This document shows positions 10,671 through 22,745 of a DNA stretch of 64,000 nucleotides, one piece after another. This stretch comes from Catonia carolina. Lineage: Eukaryota > Arthropoda > Insecta > Hemiptera > Achilidae. The notes below the pieces were generated by a model. That model was not told the origin of the DNA. It made no database searches and worked only from the letters and a program-made list of their open reading frames with translations. Both the position numbers and the translations under genes were made by a program. The stretch lies in NCBI GenBank assembly GCA_035578175.1, contig JAQMRL010000001.1, positions 186,693,283 to 186,757,282 of the forward strand. The letters are read 5' to 3'. Within the stretch, counting starts at the first letter, position 1; every line of letters begins with the position of its first letter.

Positions 10671-12961
10671 TGGTTTTTTATTTATTGCATAATTTTTATA
10701 ATTATCGAGGTTCATAACTTTTGTTTAGATCGCTCATTGTTGTATTAATTTTTTAAAAATTAAAGTAAATAATCTGAGTGTTATAATTAGTAAACGCCGT
10801 AAACTGAAAACTAATTTACTAATAGCATTTGCTTTTCGCTTAGCTTTGTTAGTTAAAACTTAACAAACTAGATTTACTGCAGTATTAACTGACTTCTTGT
10901 ACAACATTAGTGTTCTATTTTAGCGTTACTCACAGAACAAATCCACGCAAATCTCTAAGGGAACGGCATGGAGTTAAGAAAGGAGCTTTAATTTTTTTTC
11001 CATGATAGGGATAAAGTTTGATTTTCCAAACCATTTATTAATTTATCTTTTACCCAATTTTGTTTTATTTGTAATAAATGTTGCTCGTAAATCTGATTCT
11101 CTATTTTAATTAAAATAATAAAGAATCTATACATTTTTAAACCAAAATACTCCTATTTTATTTATGCGTTATATTTATCAAATTATATGAAACAAATTAT
11201 CCATTAGCTAAAGTAATTACAGTAGTGGGTCAGCTGTAGATTTATATCGGCATCATTACTGAAATAAATCTGATAAATTCAGCGTTTCAATAATTCACGT
11301 CAGTATGTTTTTCATTTCATTAGTAACACGTTAACTTCGTAGAACAAAAAGAACTGCTAGAAGTTTACTTCATTTCTTACCCTCAAACAGGAAGATTGAA
11401 ACCCATAATGATATTTTACTTGAAAAATATGGATCATTTAAATCTTACTTTTAAAGTATTAAGATAAGGATCTTAATTCATGACATAGGCTATTCGTAGG
11501 TTGTTCATTCGGTTTAATTCAGAAAAATGAATTATATATTATATTTGAATAATATATTTCAATGGCTAACCACAAAAGAGCATTCAGAAGACGTTTCTTT
11601 TTTTTCATCAATATTAAAAATCTCATCGAATTTTACAATCTGGATGAAATTTGGTCTAGATATTTCGAATTTGTATTGTAAAGAAATGAAAATGTTTACA
11701 AACGTTATGGTGAAAGAAAGAAATCAAGACGGTTAGGTAATAAAGCATTGCTATAAACTTTTCTACGGAAATTTATCAAAACATAAAAACAAACCATTAG
11801 GACGATTATGTCAGTTATTTTACCGAGAGACCTTCCCAGAAGGTTGAAGAGAGCTTGAAACCGAAATATATTACTACCTTAAAAATTAAAATGATAATTA
11901 AACACTAATGATAACTTAAATAAAACCATGAAGTACAAATATAGAAACTTCAAGCTATGGGCGGTCTGCTTTCTTAATTAATTAGTTCATGTTGTCAATT
12001 TATCTTACCGTCGTTACTATCAGCTCATTTGTTATTGTAATACATTGTACAGGCAAAATCTTTGTGATATATCGCTAAGGTCCGTTTTGGGATCTGGGTA
12101 AAATAAATAATAAACAATCATCTAAAATTACTAGTAGGCCTATATTTTATTACACACTATAAACAACAATTAAAAATGTTACTTAAATCAATATATAAAC
12201 TTAATTAGATAATCTGGCTTTTAATTAAGCTAAATACTGCTCGTAGACTATTATAAAACGTCTAAAGTATACGCTGAATTTTCAACAAACGTATCTGTGT
12301 CACGCAGTAAAACTCACTTACTGAATGACAGATCAAAACTAACTGACTTCAAGACGGCCGCTGAACCTTATGAAGACCTGTGTACCTTATAATATTTTTT
12401 AGAATAGCAAAACAAATATACAAAGTCTTCCCGTCGGTTCTGGATGAATATTAACAAAAGGTAAAACATTTTATTTAAATACAAATCTCATTATAACACC
12501 TTAACAAAAGAGCTAATTATCTAAATAGAATTTCACGTAGCTGTTACAGAATAGGCCTATTCAACACCTAATCATTTGTGCACAATATTTCTAAACATTT
12601 CTTGGAACTAAACCGTTTTAACAATTATTATTATTTACATTAGCACTTCTTAATCTCAGCCCTCCTAAAGAATTCTGGATCAATACTTTCCCTTAAGATA
12701 TTGCCACAATTTTTATTATAATTAGGCAAAATAAATATTTTTTTGTGTTTGTTTTACATATAACTGTTTTGTAACCACTGCCAAAATGAATTAATAAAAT
12801 TGGATACAAAATAAATTTTTGAGAAGTTTTATATTTACAAAAAAAATGTACTTCATAAAAGTAAAATACAGCTGAATCATTTACTTATTACTTTATCTGT
12901 AGCGACAAGCTTTATGAAGATAGAACTTTGCATACTGGTAGTTCCTATAGTAATGATGAGA
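10671..12961. other. AT-rich DNA, no gene seen
   Basis: No homology, tRNA-like boxes or long dyads were recognised. Short chance open frames exist (for example 11527-11736 +). Confidence 0.55.
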
Positions 12962-13030
12962 AAGATTTTGAAAAAATACCGGAAGAGCAATGTAAAACTG
13001 AACCCATAACGTAACCGCTGCAGAATTGGT
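12962..13030 (-). repeat. Imperfect inverted repeat, left copy
   Basis: The reverse complement of this stretch resembles 14520-14590: both have a GTTACGTTAT or ATTACGTTAT block, GGTTC(A/G)GTTTTA, TTGCTC and ATTTTTTCAA. Together the pair brackets the LINE and transposase remnants between them. Confidence 0.45.
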
Positions 13031-13129
13031 AGGTTACGTTGCAATGAAGTTGTATGAATGACGCGGGTAATTTTTTTGGCTTTAATTGTTATTACGATAC
13101 TGTACATTGAGCTGCACAACTTCCGTATA

Positions 13130-13995
13130 TGATACTTAAATGGCGGTAGGGAATTTTACTATAAGGAGAAGAGGTACCCAGTGATACATTCTCCGTTTAA
13201 AACTTCGGGTATTGTCCGTTATTCAGACCAAGAGGTCTCTACTCCATTTTGGCTTTAAACGTCGCACAGTTGGGAAGTTCCTTGTAGTTAGATCAAGGGC
13301 TAGTTGGTTTGGATGGTCATCTAGTCTTTCATGAAATGTACTATACAAGTACGCGGTTAGCTCCTTTATTGTCAGAATTTTTAAATCTTCGTGGAGGATT
13401 TTATTGCTTACATAAAACGGAGCGCCAGAAGCAAGTCTTAAAAATTTTGATTGAAAGGCCTGAATCGACTTTAGATTACTCTCTGCCGCTATTCCAAAGA
13501 GCTGGACGCCATAAGTCCAGATTGGTCTTAAAAGAGATTTGTATATTAAAATCTTGGAGCGGAGGTTTAATCTTGATCGAGGGTTAATTAAGCAGAATAG
13601 TAGCTTCTGGCGGCGGTTATGTTCTAAACGTTTCGTACGCAGATGCTGCTTCCAAGTTAGTCGCCTGTCAAGCCATAAGTCAAGATATCGCACCACTCTG
13701 GCCTGTGGGATATGAACGTTATTCAGCATCGCCGGTGGACATTTTTAACGTCTTAAGGTGAACTTAACCTTTGTTGATTTAATTGGGTTCACCTTAATAC
13801 ACCAACGAGTAAGCCAGTCCTGTAAAATAAAGCTGTCAATGCGCCAACCTGGAAGCATCATCTGCGCTCTTTTACCGTACAAGAATTGCTGTGTCGTCAG
13901 CGTACGTCGCGGTAACCGATGTATCCAAGATAGGCATATCCGATGCAAATACGCTATACAGAAATGGGGATAGTATTTCCCCTTGGGGTACTCCG
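13130..13995 (-). pseudogene. Jockey-like LINE reverse transcriptase, C-terminal fragment
   Basis: Minus strand. Near 13995 the sequence reads GVPQGEILSPFLYSVFASDM, then TATYADDTAIL (palm YADD, codons at 13893-13904). After a frame change near 13855 comes WCIKVNPIKSTKVKFTLRR, a TAA at 13745-13747, then 168 codons (13223-13729) with YLDLWLDRRLTWKQHL and SLLRPIWTYGVQLFGIA, the conserved jockey-clade C-terminal blocks. The 5' part of the element is missing: the homology stops sharply at about 13995, where the neighbouring transposase remnant begins. A 3' untranslated stretch probably runs to about 13130. Confidence 0.8.
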
Positions 13996-14530
13996 GCGTT
14001 AGTGGATAATTTTATTAAAATAATTTAAGAAAAAAAAACATTAAACGTAATTTAATTGTTGAATTTATTTATTTTTTTTTGTTATTAAAGATGTTCAAAA
14101 TGTCCTCCCTGAGCATCGATGCATTTTTGTGCTCAACTGATCATATGGATAGACGTCTGAAGCAAAACGTTGTTGTCAATTACATTAATTTCTCGTTGAA
14201 TGTTTACCTTCAGTTTATCAATATTAGATGCATAAACTCTCTCCTATAAGTAGCCTCAAAAAAGTAATCGCAAGTAGACAACTCTGGGGATCGTGGATAG
14301 CCACCGTCCACTGGTGACAACTCGTTCATTCGTGAAAGCAGCGTGAAAGCGATTCAGTAAAATGCTTGACATGTGACAAGTTGCTCCGTCTTGTTGACAA
14401 AAGCTGTATTCTTTTTCGGTATCTTTAATTGCGTATAGAAATTTTCGAAAATATTGAGGTAAACTTGCGTATTGAAAGTTTTCAGTACTACTACTACTAC
14501 TCGCGCGTGAAAACATTGTAGGGTAGCGAT
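13996..14530 (-). pseudogene. Decayed Tc1/mariner-like transposase, second copy type
   Basis: Minus strand. The 86-codon frame 14256-14516 contains FLYAIKDTEKEYSFCQQDGATCHMS, the motif around the second catalytic aspartate (QQDGATCH). Downstream in other frames come ALSRMNELSPVDGG-type sequence, PRSPELSTCDYFF and a C-terminal SVEHKNASMLREDILN block. This is the same general superfamily as the remnant at 1-475, but not a close copy. Multiple stops and frame changes; no terminal inverted repeat was identified. Confidence 0.68.
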
Positions 14531-14590
14531 TACGTTATAGGTTCGGTTTTATGTTGCTCACCCGTTATTACGAGAATTTTTTCAATGCAA
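14520..14590 (+). repeat. Imperfect inverted repeat, right copy
   Basis: Partner of 12962-13030 in opposite orientation; about 43 aligned bases with roughly three quarters matching, by eye. Confidence 0.45.
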
Positions 14591-14591
14591 C

Positions 14592-14655
14592 AAATATTAT
14601 TCTGTATTGTCGTAAGTAAGTTTATACTTACTTACGACAATACAGAATAATATTT
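14592..14655. repeat. Perfect 30-bp-arm palindrome
   Basis: Arms 14592-14621 and 14626-14655 are exact reverse complements with a 4-base centre (TTAT). The arm includes GTATTGTCGTAAGTAAG. A recent origin or an intact hairpin-type insertion is suggested by the lack of any mismatch. Confidence 0.9.
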
Positions 14656-16061
14656 CGCTTTAGAATTATTTCTGAAAATTGACATACGTATTCTTAAATT
14701 GCTACCGAAAGAAAGTAAGGTGTGAAGTCAAACCCATAAAATCGGAAAAACAATAAACCAGTGTATTTAATGCAACCTACTGAGGTTAATAAAATAATCC
14801 CGTAAGAAATTTGAGTTAAGTTATTAGTTAAAACAAAACCGGAATTTTACTAACTATGAAAATGTTAGATTACTTTTTTAATAATAATTACGGTATCTTT
14901 GTTGTTGGTCTGAACATAATTAAATTCTTGTGGGTTTGTTTCATCTATATACATACTAAAAGAAAAATTTACGAAACAATATTACTATTGTTTCTGGGTC
15001 GGAGATTAATTTTGATTATATTTTATTTGTGCATTTTTATATTTATCATGGATTCTTTCTTTTGTATAATTTCACAACGTTGGGTTCTCAGTAAGTTTAT
15101 TACATCCGTGACCACTATTTGTTTAGTGGCGCTATTACAAGTTTTAATTTTAAATTAAAAACTACATGCTCAAAGATAAATTCAAAAAGAACAATTAGAA
15201 AATGTTTTCATTTAACAAAATTCATTCCAGTGTAAAAATTCTTGATATTTAATTTGGCCTCATTTTAATGTAAGGCCATTTTAATTTGTTGTGTAAAACG
15301 GGGGTAGTTCTTTTGTCGTGGTTATGTTTCTGTATACTATCTTATTTAATACAATTATAATCATCACGACTCCGTCAATAATTTTTTTTGACAAAATTAA
15401 AAACGATTACATTTTTCTAAAAAGTCAAAAATAAAAATTAATTTTTTGACAAAAGTATCTTCTTTTGAGTGAAATATGTTGAGATTATTAAATTTATTCC
15501 TATTTTAGCGTTAAAAATAATGAATTGAGAAGAAACGATCTTATTTTTTTAAGACATAATCAAGTTCTTCCTGGCGTAAACAGTAATATAATTAAGAAGC
15601 CAGCCGTCTTTACTTCTACACAGTTTTTTCCAATATTAATTTTAAATACTACTAATTTTATGACTCTTTAGCTCTTTTATTTCTTTATTATTTTAAAAAT
15701 CATATTTTTGACTCCGTCCTAACAAACCTTGCCTACATATACACATAAAAATTTTATGTAATTATAATGTTCTTTAAATATACAACTTGCAGGAAATTAT
15801 AAAGAACTGACATAACAATATTAGACGTTCTGATTAGTGAAGATTTACTCAATTTTCGTTATGACTAAGCCACTGAAAGCTTGCTATAACATTTCTCCTA
15901 CACTAATTACTCAATATTTCAGTTTTTTCAAAGGCCTGCCGCTCTTTTGTAATTATATTCTTATCACTTTTTCGGACTCATAAAAACAAAACTAAATTTT
16001 TGTGTATAATCTAAAACATGACTATGATTTTAGTGAAATTGAAAACAACAATAGCATTTTT
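14656..16061. other. AT-rich DNA, no gene seen
   Basis: A hydrophobic 100-codon open frame (14856-15158 +) has AT-biased Ile/Phe/Leu/Tyr composition and no recognisable domain. I treat it as chance. Confidence 0.55.
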
Positions 16062-16230
16062 GGCCACATCCGTAGCGTAGTGGTAGCGCGCTAGCCCACC
16101 CGGAGGTCCCGGTTTCAATTCCCGGCTAATGGCTGGAAATTTTCACGAGTTGAACGATACTGTTCAAGTTTGATAATGTATCGTAATTGCTACTACCCAA
16201 GCTGTTGATGCGCCTTAAAATAAAAAAGCA
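16062..16230 (+). repeat. SINE-B, tRNA-derived, full-length copy
   Basis: Head GGCCACATCCGTAGCGTAG with A box TAGCGTAGTGG (16073-16083) and B box GGTTTCAATTC (16111-16121). The body has GGAAATTTTCACG, and the 3' end is GTTGATGCGCCTTAAAATAA plus an A-rich tail. Other copies are at 23268, 32907 (minus) and 37066. Confidence 0.85.
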
Positions 16231-16234
16231 TTTT

Positions 16235-16925
16235 TGATATTTTTACTTTTTTTATATCCGAGGCGGCGAAAAAACTCATGTTCACTCCGTCACGATGGGG
16301 GGACTCAATTGAGGCGTCCTTGTCCAGCCCCAAGGAGGCCGCAACCGCCTACCAACCAAAAACCCGCCGCCTGGCCACTTGATCCGACATCAACAGAGAA
16401 ACCTCCACCGTTCTCGGAACTGTTTATCTAATATTACCAGGAAAATATCGGGTTAAAAAAATACATACTGTTAGCGGGGCGTGGACGGGGACCGTAGCCT
16501 AATTCCCCTCTCGCTGTCACTGACCAACACTCACTCTCTCACTTTCATTCATCTCTTTCATCACCAGCTCAGGAAATTAATGCCTACCTTACCTTCTGAG
16601 ATTGAGACAGGAATGGTTTAATGTGGAAGAGGGCGATCTCGCTGATCTCCATAGTTATGTCTTCTCCCTCCGCAGCCTCCTGACTACCCTCTCCGCAAAC
16701 TGAGCGACTAACTTCCAGCTTTCCTCATCCCGCAGCATCGCTGCCCCTACACTCTCTGTTATCCACTGTGCAACGCCTATCTTCTCAGATGTCTCCATTC
16801 TGTAGATGCTAAAATTGGGACATCTTTCACAAATATGTGCAATGGACTTCTCCTCTTCACTGTCGCACAGGATATTTTGGTACTTCATTAAGCTTGAACC
16901 TCATCAAATATGCCCCAATTACATT
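16235..16925 (-). pseudogene. R1-like LINE, 3' end with Cys/His motif
   Basis: The minus-strand frame 16655-16888 encodes ILCDSEEEKSIAHICERCP, then ESWKLVAQFAERVVRRL. The preceding YLMRFKLNE lies in a neighbouring frame. The order C-x-E-H-x-C, then a tryptophan-containing helix, is the conserved C-terminal cysteine/histidine region of R1/jockey-type reverse transcriptases. A GC-richer 3' untranslated stretch follows (16250-16650), including a GCGGCGGG region. The catalytic RT domain is missing (5' truncation). It is flanked on both sides by SINEs. Confidence 0.62.
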
Positions 16926-17137
16926 TTACTTTATTTTATTTTTTATTTATTTCTTTTTATTTAACGTCGCATCAACTGCAACGTTCAGTAGCGACGACGT
17001 TGGGGTGGAACTTTATGCAATGTAGGATGAAATGATTTATTGTAACGTATAAAAATATGCCGTGCCTGAGTGGGATTCGAACCCAGGACCGCATGAAGAG
17101 AGGCGAGCAACTTACCAACTGCGCCAATGCGACTGGC
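16926..17137 (-). repeat. SINE-D, tRNA-derived, with SINE-B-like tail
   Basis: Minus-strand head GCCAGTCGCATTGGCGCAG with A box (plus-strand CCAACTGCGCCA, 17115-17126) and B box GGTTCGAATCC (plus-strand complement at 17073-17083). The head differs from SINE-B, yet the 3' end GTTGATGCGACGTTAAATAA followed by an A-rich run is the SINE-B tail. That tail, plus the tRNA-like promoter boxes, marks it as a SINE rather than a functional tRNA. Confidence 0.8.
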
Positions 17138-17221
17138 TTTTTTTACTTTTACTTGTAAATTTAAAAAAAAGTAAAACAAGTTGTTGGACCCTGACTGCTT
17201 AGCAGATATCAAGAATAAAGG

Positions 17222-17602
17222 CTACCGAGATTAGATTAGTAAGACCTAGAGCAGAGTATTGATTGCTGGACCGTCAAAGATATTAAGATATTAGACGTGA
17301 ATTTAATGTGCCAGGGTTAATATCAAAACTATTTCGAAATACTAGAAAATTTGGTATAGTCATTGTTACAGACGCCAGGTGATCGACCATTCTAACAGGT
17401 TACAAGCTACCCGGTCTGTTTGTGGTATTAAATAACCTCGGACGTGATGGGTATCATAACTTCTTTAAGAAATAGCAGATTATTAAGTTTGACGTTAGAA
17501 CAAGCCAGGAGCTTAATCCGTAACGTAAGTGATGCTGATGGTTACAAGGAGATTTTAAGAGCTGCTAAACCTTCACTGAGGAAATACATACAAGCGAAAT
17601 AA
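17222..17602 (+). pseudogene. Unidentified decayed coding stretch (repeat E, copy 2)
   Basis: A frame ending at TAA 17600-17602 reads GIITSLRNSRLLSLTLEQAR, then SLIRNVSDADGYKEILRAAK and PSLRKYIQAK. Another frame just upstream reads FNVPGLISKLFRNTRKFG. The amino acid composition looks protein-like rather than AT-noise, but I recognise no family. The last ~40 bases plus ~60 downstream resemble 5600-5720, so this is probably part of a dispersed element. Several stops break any longer frame. Confidence 0.35.
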
Positions 17603-17702
17603 ACAAAATTGTACTCTCGATAGCACAATGGCTCTCTTTTACAGCGGATGTTCTACACTGAAAATTAACTCAAAAACACCGTAACACTTTATCCAGGTTC
17701 AT

Positions 17703-18612
17703 TCGGGAATTGGTCATAATAAATTATAGACAAACGTTCCTTTAAACTTGTAACAAATATGTACTAACAAAATAATACACAACAATAGTTTACTACGCTT
17801 ATAACTGCTGTAAACCACGATTAAATTACCTTAAGAGATACATAATCACAAAAATGTTATTACAAACGCTTAACTAAAAGAAAAAGTGACCCAAGTACAA
17901 TTAATTATTAATATTAATTACTTTTATGATTAAAACTATTATATTTAGTATTTATTACCTAAACTGTCCAATAAGAATACCTGTTCACTCGCACCGCAAA
18001 GTTCTAAAGTGGTTTTAACCAACGAAACACACCTCTTATCACATTTACATTTTGTTATCCGACACTACACTAAAGTTACTAAAGAGCTGATCCATTATAT
18101 TGGACTACCTATTTCAAAATTTCAAAGAACTTACCAAAAATATATACAAATAATGATACTGTAGAATTAAAAAGAAAGAATAAAATTAAAATGAATGCAA
18201 TAAATAAAAATAGACAAAAAAGTATGCCAATAATTGCCCACTTAACAATAGAACTCTACCCTAAGGCGTCAGTTAACCGTCTTAATGCAACAATTTTTAT
18301 TGACAAATAACATTAACTTATTGTATAAAAAACATAATTGAACCTATTTCTCACAATACCATACATAACTTACATAATAAAACTATGCATGGCTAGTTTA
18401 AATCACACAACTACTTGCCATACAAAATATAAACAAGATATTATCGGGTGATATGGGGAACTCATAAAAAAACGTTAAAAACCCATCTAGTCCAGATATT
18501 TTCTTCTTGGGGCGGGTCAGTTTTAGAAGCAGAGTGATGACTGCTACCTCCAACAAATGAATCAAAAGTAAAACAGGTCACACGTTAAATAATTGAGAAT
18601 AAATATGAGAAC
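17703..18612. other. AT-rich DNA, no gene seen
   Basis: Nothing recognisable on either strand. Confidence 0.55.
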
Positions 18613-19345
18613 GTGGGTCATTCGGAAAGTAAAGAACGTTCTGATCTGGTGAGCCGCACAGTTTCCCCACCACCACCGCTATTGATTTATTGATCTTCCT
18701 TGACCTTGGGCCAGTCTGGTGCTAACAGAGATTCGATACAGTCGTGTATCGATTATTTGTAAGACTTTAAAATATGTGACAAAATTAACGATTCCGCCAA
18801 GTGTGAGGTTCGTTGCAATAGGCTTTTTGAATACTAAATGAGTGCGACCTATCGAAATTTACAGACAAATAACGGATGTTTATGGTAAATTGATTAACGA
18901 AGCTGAAGTTTGAAAATATTCCATTACGTTTGCGCGGATTGTTGTCTAGCGGTATTGTGCTCTTGCACAATAACGCACGACCACATTCTGCTGCATTAAC
19001 GAAGAACTTGCTACGACAGTTTTGATTAGAACTTTTTGATTATCCGCCTTATAGCCCAAACTTGACCTCGAGTGGTTTCCATCCGTTTCCCAAACTGAAG
19101 GAATTTTTGAAACCGCTATGGATATGATGGTGAACTGAAAGAGGGTGTTAATGAGTAAAAAATTGATGGCAACTGAGTATGCAGAGGGCATAGCAAAGTT
19201 GGTAAAACTGTACAAGTGTTTAAATTTGTGCGGTGATTTTGTAGAAAAATAGTTGAAGTATCAGGTATATTTAAAAAAATAGTTTGGCTAAAATAAAATA
19301 ATTTCAAATTAAAATAAAACGTTATTTTCTTTCCGAATGACCGTC
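18613..19345 (+). mobile_element. Internally deleted, decayed mariner element
   Basis: Terminal inverted repeats GGTCATTCGGAAAGTAAAG (18616 on) and its near complement ending TTTCCGAATGACC (19342) match at about 20 of 23 positions. Between them the plus strand carries the C-terminal half of a mariner transposase: LHNNARPHSA, FDYPPYSPNL, FPKLKEFL and a final CxxLCGDFVEK-type block, with several stops. The aspartate of the usual HDNARPH motif is Asn here. About 730 bp in total, against roughly 1.3 kb for an intact mariner, so both internally deleted and mutated. Confidence 0.85.
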
Positions 19346-22300
19346 GTATATTAAGAAATTCCAGTTAATGAACAACATGTTACTAAAAGTTGATAGTGTT
19401 GACTCTAAAATAAATAGACTACATTGGTTTCAAACGTTGAAATCAATGAACTGAGAATTTACAATACAATAATTTTGTACACTACTCAAAATCGACATAG
19501 TCATGTTTCAATGAGCCAGAAAACTACAATATCCTGTTTAACAGCTTACTCAAATTAATGAATAGCTTGCTGAACGTAATCAACGAATCATGTCATTAAA
19601 GATCATGGAATATATATAGAACAGGCGCCAAGCGCTTGGTAAAATAACAACGTTTCATTCAGCACAAGTATGTGCACTTACGAACCAGACGGCGGCGGTT
19701 ACACTTCATGTTAAGTATGATACAAACAATTTTGTCGATGGATAAAAATATACGGTTAGTGTAAAATAATGGACAGTGTAGCTTGTACTTGAACATACGT
19801 GTTTAACAACGATACGAATTTAAACAATCCAGCATTATATACGCTAGGAAATTTATGTAATAGATTTAAACTTTTTTAAGTTAAAGAAAGAATTATCATT
19901 TAATGAAGAAATAATGGACCTACTGTAACAGATTTTTATAAACTTAATTCATCTAAACTCTGTTTTTTAGAGAATAAATATTTTTAAATATTTAACTTCC
20001 GATGGAAGTATGTATTAAAAAAGCTATTCACGTGATTTGTACAGTTAAATATTTTTTCGAAACACAAGAGTCTAAATTTTGAGAAAAGAGTAACAATTTA
20101 AATTACTTAACAAACAAATCTGTGGAATATCTCAGGTTTAGCCTTCTTATTGTAACGTCTTGGTCCAGTAAATTGACAGCTGAATAATTTTTGGGCTATT
20201 GGACCCGTTTTTTAAAATTTTCTTTAACTGCTAAAATAATTATTATTTTCTTGAGAATGTGGTTGTTTGATTTTTACCTGGGCTCAGCTGTTAGTGGTTG
20301 GAGTTATTTTATTAAACGTATTGAATGATTTGAAGATTTCAGATACTAGATAATTTATTTCCAATATAATGTTAGAACGGTTACTTTTAATTAATGGATT
20401 GAGCTAAAGTTTAGCGCTGAATTTAGATTTCGGTCCGAGAAACCAAAAGAATTTTTCAGATTTTATGGGCATGTGTTTTACATTTAATCTTTTTCAGTTC
20501 ATTTCATCAGAGGTGCTACTAACACTGTTCCATCTTAATCTTCGGATGCCTAATTTGACGAATTTAATAGCTATAGAATATCTAACATTACATTTTCTGA
20601 AGGCATTTCAAAACGACCAGCGACTGTAATTCTCGTACTATCATAAAACTGATCTTAATGAGTAAAATGAAAAATTGTATATTTCTTCTTGTTAACCGTA
20701 CAAACTGGTTACAGAAATTTTCGTCGTTTATTTTATCAATTTTAAGAAGAACTACTTTTGCCAATAAATCTAGAATGATATTGTATTTTCCACTGACACC
20801 GTATTCTCATACGAAGATCAATTTTAGCTTTGGAGGAATTTACAATACTGCCCTTTGCAGAAATTTATAGAGAAATTTGTTCTTTCACTATATCGGGTAT
20901 TATTTATATTAAAACACAAAAATAACCAAAAAAATACATCATTTATAATAAAGTCTTTTTTTAAGTATTGTGCGGTTCGAAGCTCCGTGTAGTTGCAGGG
21001 TGAAGGGTAAGGTTGAGGTTTTATGAATGAGTGACGCATCCTGGGAGAACAATTGTTGTATTAATCTGATAAAAATATTTGTTTAGAAAACTAATTAACT
21101 GAAACGAATTAAATTAATTAATTAATTTTTTTGTAGTTAAATAAGGAAAGTTAGAAACTTTCCGTATTTGACATATTTGTTTGTATTTATTACATTTATT
21201 TATTTACATATTTTGATATAAATTGTTAAGTTAAACATTATGAATCCGACCAAGTTAATAACCCGGTAGGTATTTTTTAAATTAATGCGCCGGATGATAA
21301 TAATATGTTTTTAGTCTAGTTAGTACACGCTACACCTACAGATGCATCAGCTGTGAAACACTACTAACTTATTCATTCTCCCACTACTATAACAACGCAC
21401 TGCATTCCTTTCAACTACATGGAGCTGGGACTCAAGCAATACTTTCTTCTGTAAAAGCCTAGAAAATTTTTCCAACTCACCGTATATAAAAATTATTTTT
21501 TGATATAATTACAGCTAAAATACTTAAATTATTTCAAAAAAATTATTATTTTAGATCATGTTTATTTTTCTTTAGAGAAGTTTCTCATTGCACTACTTTA
21601 TTTATTAATATATTTTTAATTCTGAAATGAATTAAGACCATTGGTAAGATAACAATTTAATAAATATTTTATATTTTATTATTGAATTTAGGAATTAAAA
21701 TAAATATTGCTTTCTACTCGCAAAAAAGGCATACAGTAGGGATTTTGAGAAAAATATCTTTTCAAGAAATATAATTTATATTTATTTATAGTCTTATATA
21801 ATTTACAAAAATTGGTGATTTTGTATTATAGAAATAGGTTACACAGAAAAATAGAATAAAAGAAATTCCCTTCAAATATTTCAGCATTAAAATTGAACTC
21901 AACTGTATTTTTCATCGGTTTAGCGAAATTCAATTTATTTCTTCTTTTTAGCAGTTTTGCTATCTTTCAGTTTGTTTCACATAAACATTTCAACACATAC
22001 TACTTGTATTCAGCCTTATTATTTTGTCAATTGTTCTTTTCTTACAGTAGGAATGGTTTGTTCCATATCATATAATCTTTACAATACGATGACAACTGTT
22101 TTGTACTCGGCTTTATTCTTCTTTCGTTTTTGAAGGATATTTTATTCTTTATGTGCGTTGCTTTCATTTCTTGGTACGTTTCGCATCATTGGAGCAGTGG
22201 AACGCCTTCTCAAATTTCTAGTTTGACAAAATTTTATTCTATTTTTCTTACTTATTGACATAGGTCGATATCCAGCAGGTTATTTTCTTTATCTTTCTTA

Positions 22301-22506
22301 AAGATTTATTTTAGTTATCTAATAAAATGTAATATTCAATAACAGTTTAACATGTTAGTAGAAATTTAAATACAATAGTTATATTCTTAACAGTTACATT
22401 ATAATGTTGAATTATTTTATAATATTATATAATGTCTCTCTTAAGAATCGTAAGTGTTCTTTAATGCAAACAGAACTGTTTAATTGAGAGTTATAATCCA
22501 AAAGTT
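19346..22506. other. AT-rich DNA, no gene seen
   Basis: About 3.1 kb with only short chance frames. A 12-bp palindrome CCAAGCGCTTGG lies near 19627. No transposon homology was recognised. Confidence 0.5.
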
Positions 22507-22745
22507 TGCCCGTAACAGGTAAGTGGAATGTTAAATTATTTGCACTCGATCTGCTAGTTCCAGGGCTACAAATAGTTTTGTTTCTTATCACATGGTCAGC
22601 CAACATGTGACTGAAGCATTTAAGAACAGAAAACGTAAAAGTGTAAAAAACATTAGTCAGAGTTATCTTCTCTGAGAGTAATGAATTTATTCCCTGTACA
22701 GCCAGACTCTGTGGTGAATGAAGCAAAGGTATCATTTGCTGGCCT
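22507..22745 (+). repeat. Family D repeat, 3'-truncated copy
   Basis: Shares with the copies at 39242 and 40591 the blocks TTTGTTTCTTATCACATGGT, CAGCCAA, GTGACTGAAGCATTTAAGAA, TCTCTGAGAGTAATGAATTT and CAGCCAGACTCTGTGGTGAA. Homology stops near 22745, losing the last ~170 bp of the repeat. Confidence 0.75.

Noticed and set aside
14856..15158. 100-codon frame with apparent membrane segments
   Set aside because: Composition dominated by Ile, Phe, Leu and Tyr codons that AT-rich DNA yields on its own; no homology or gene structure.
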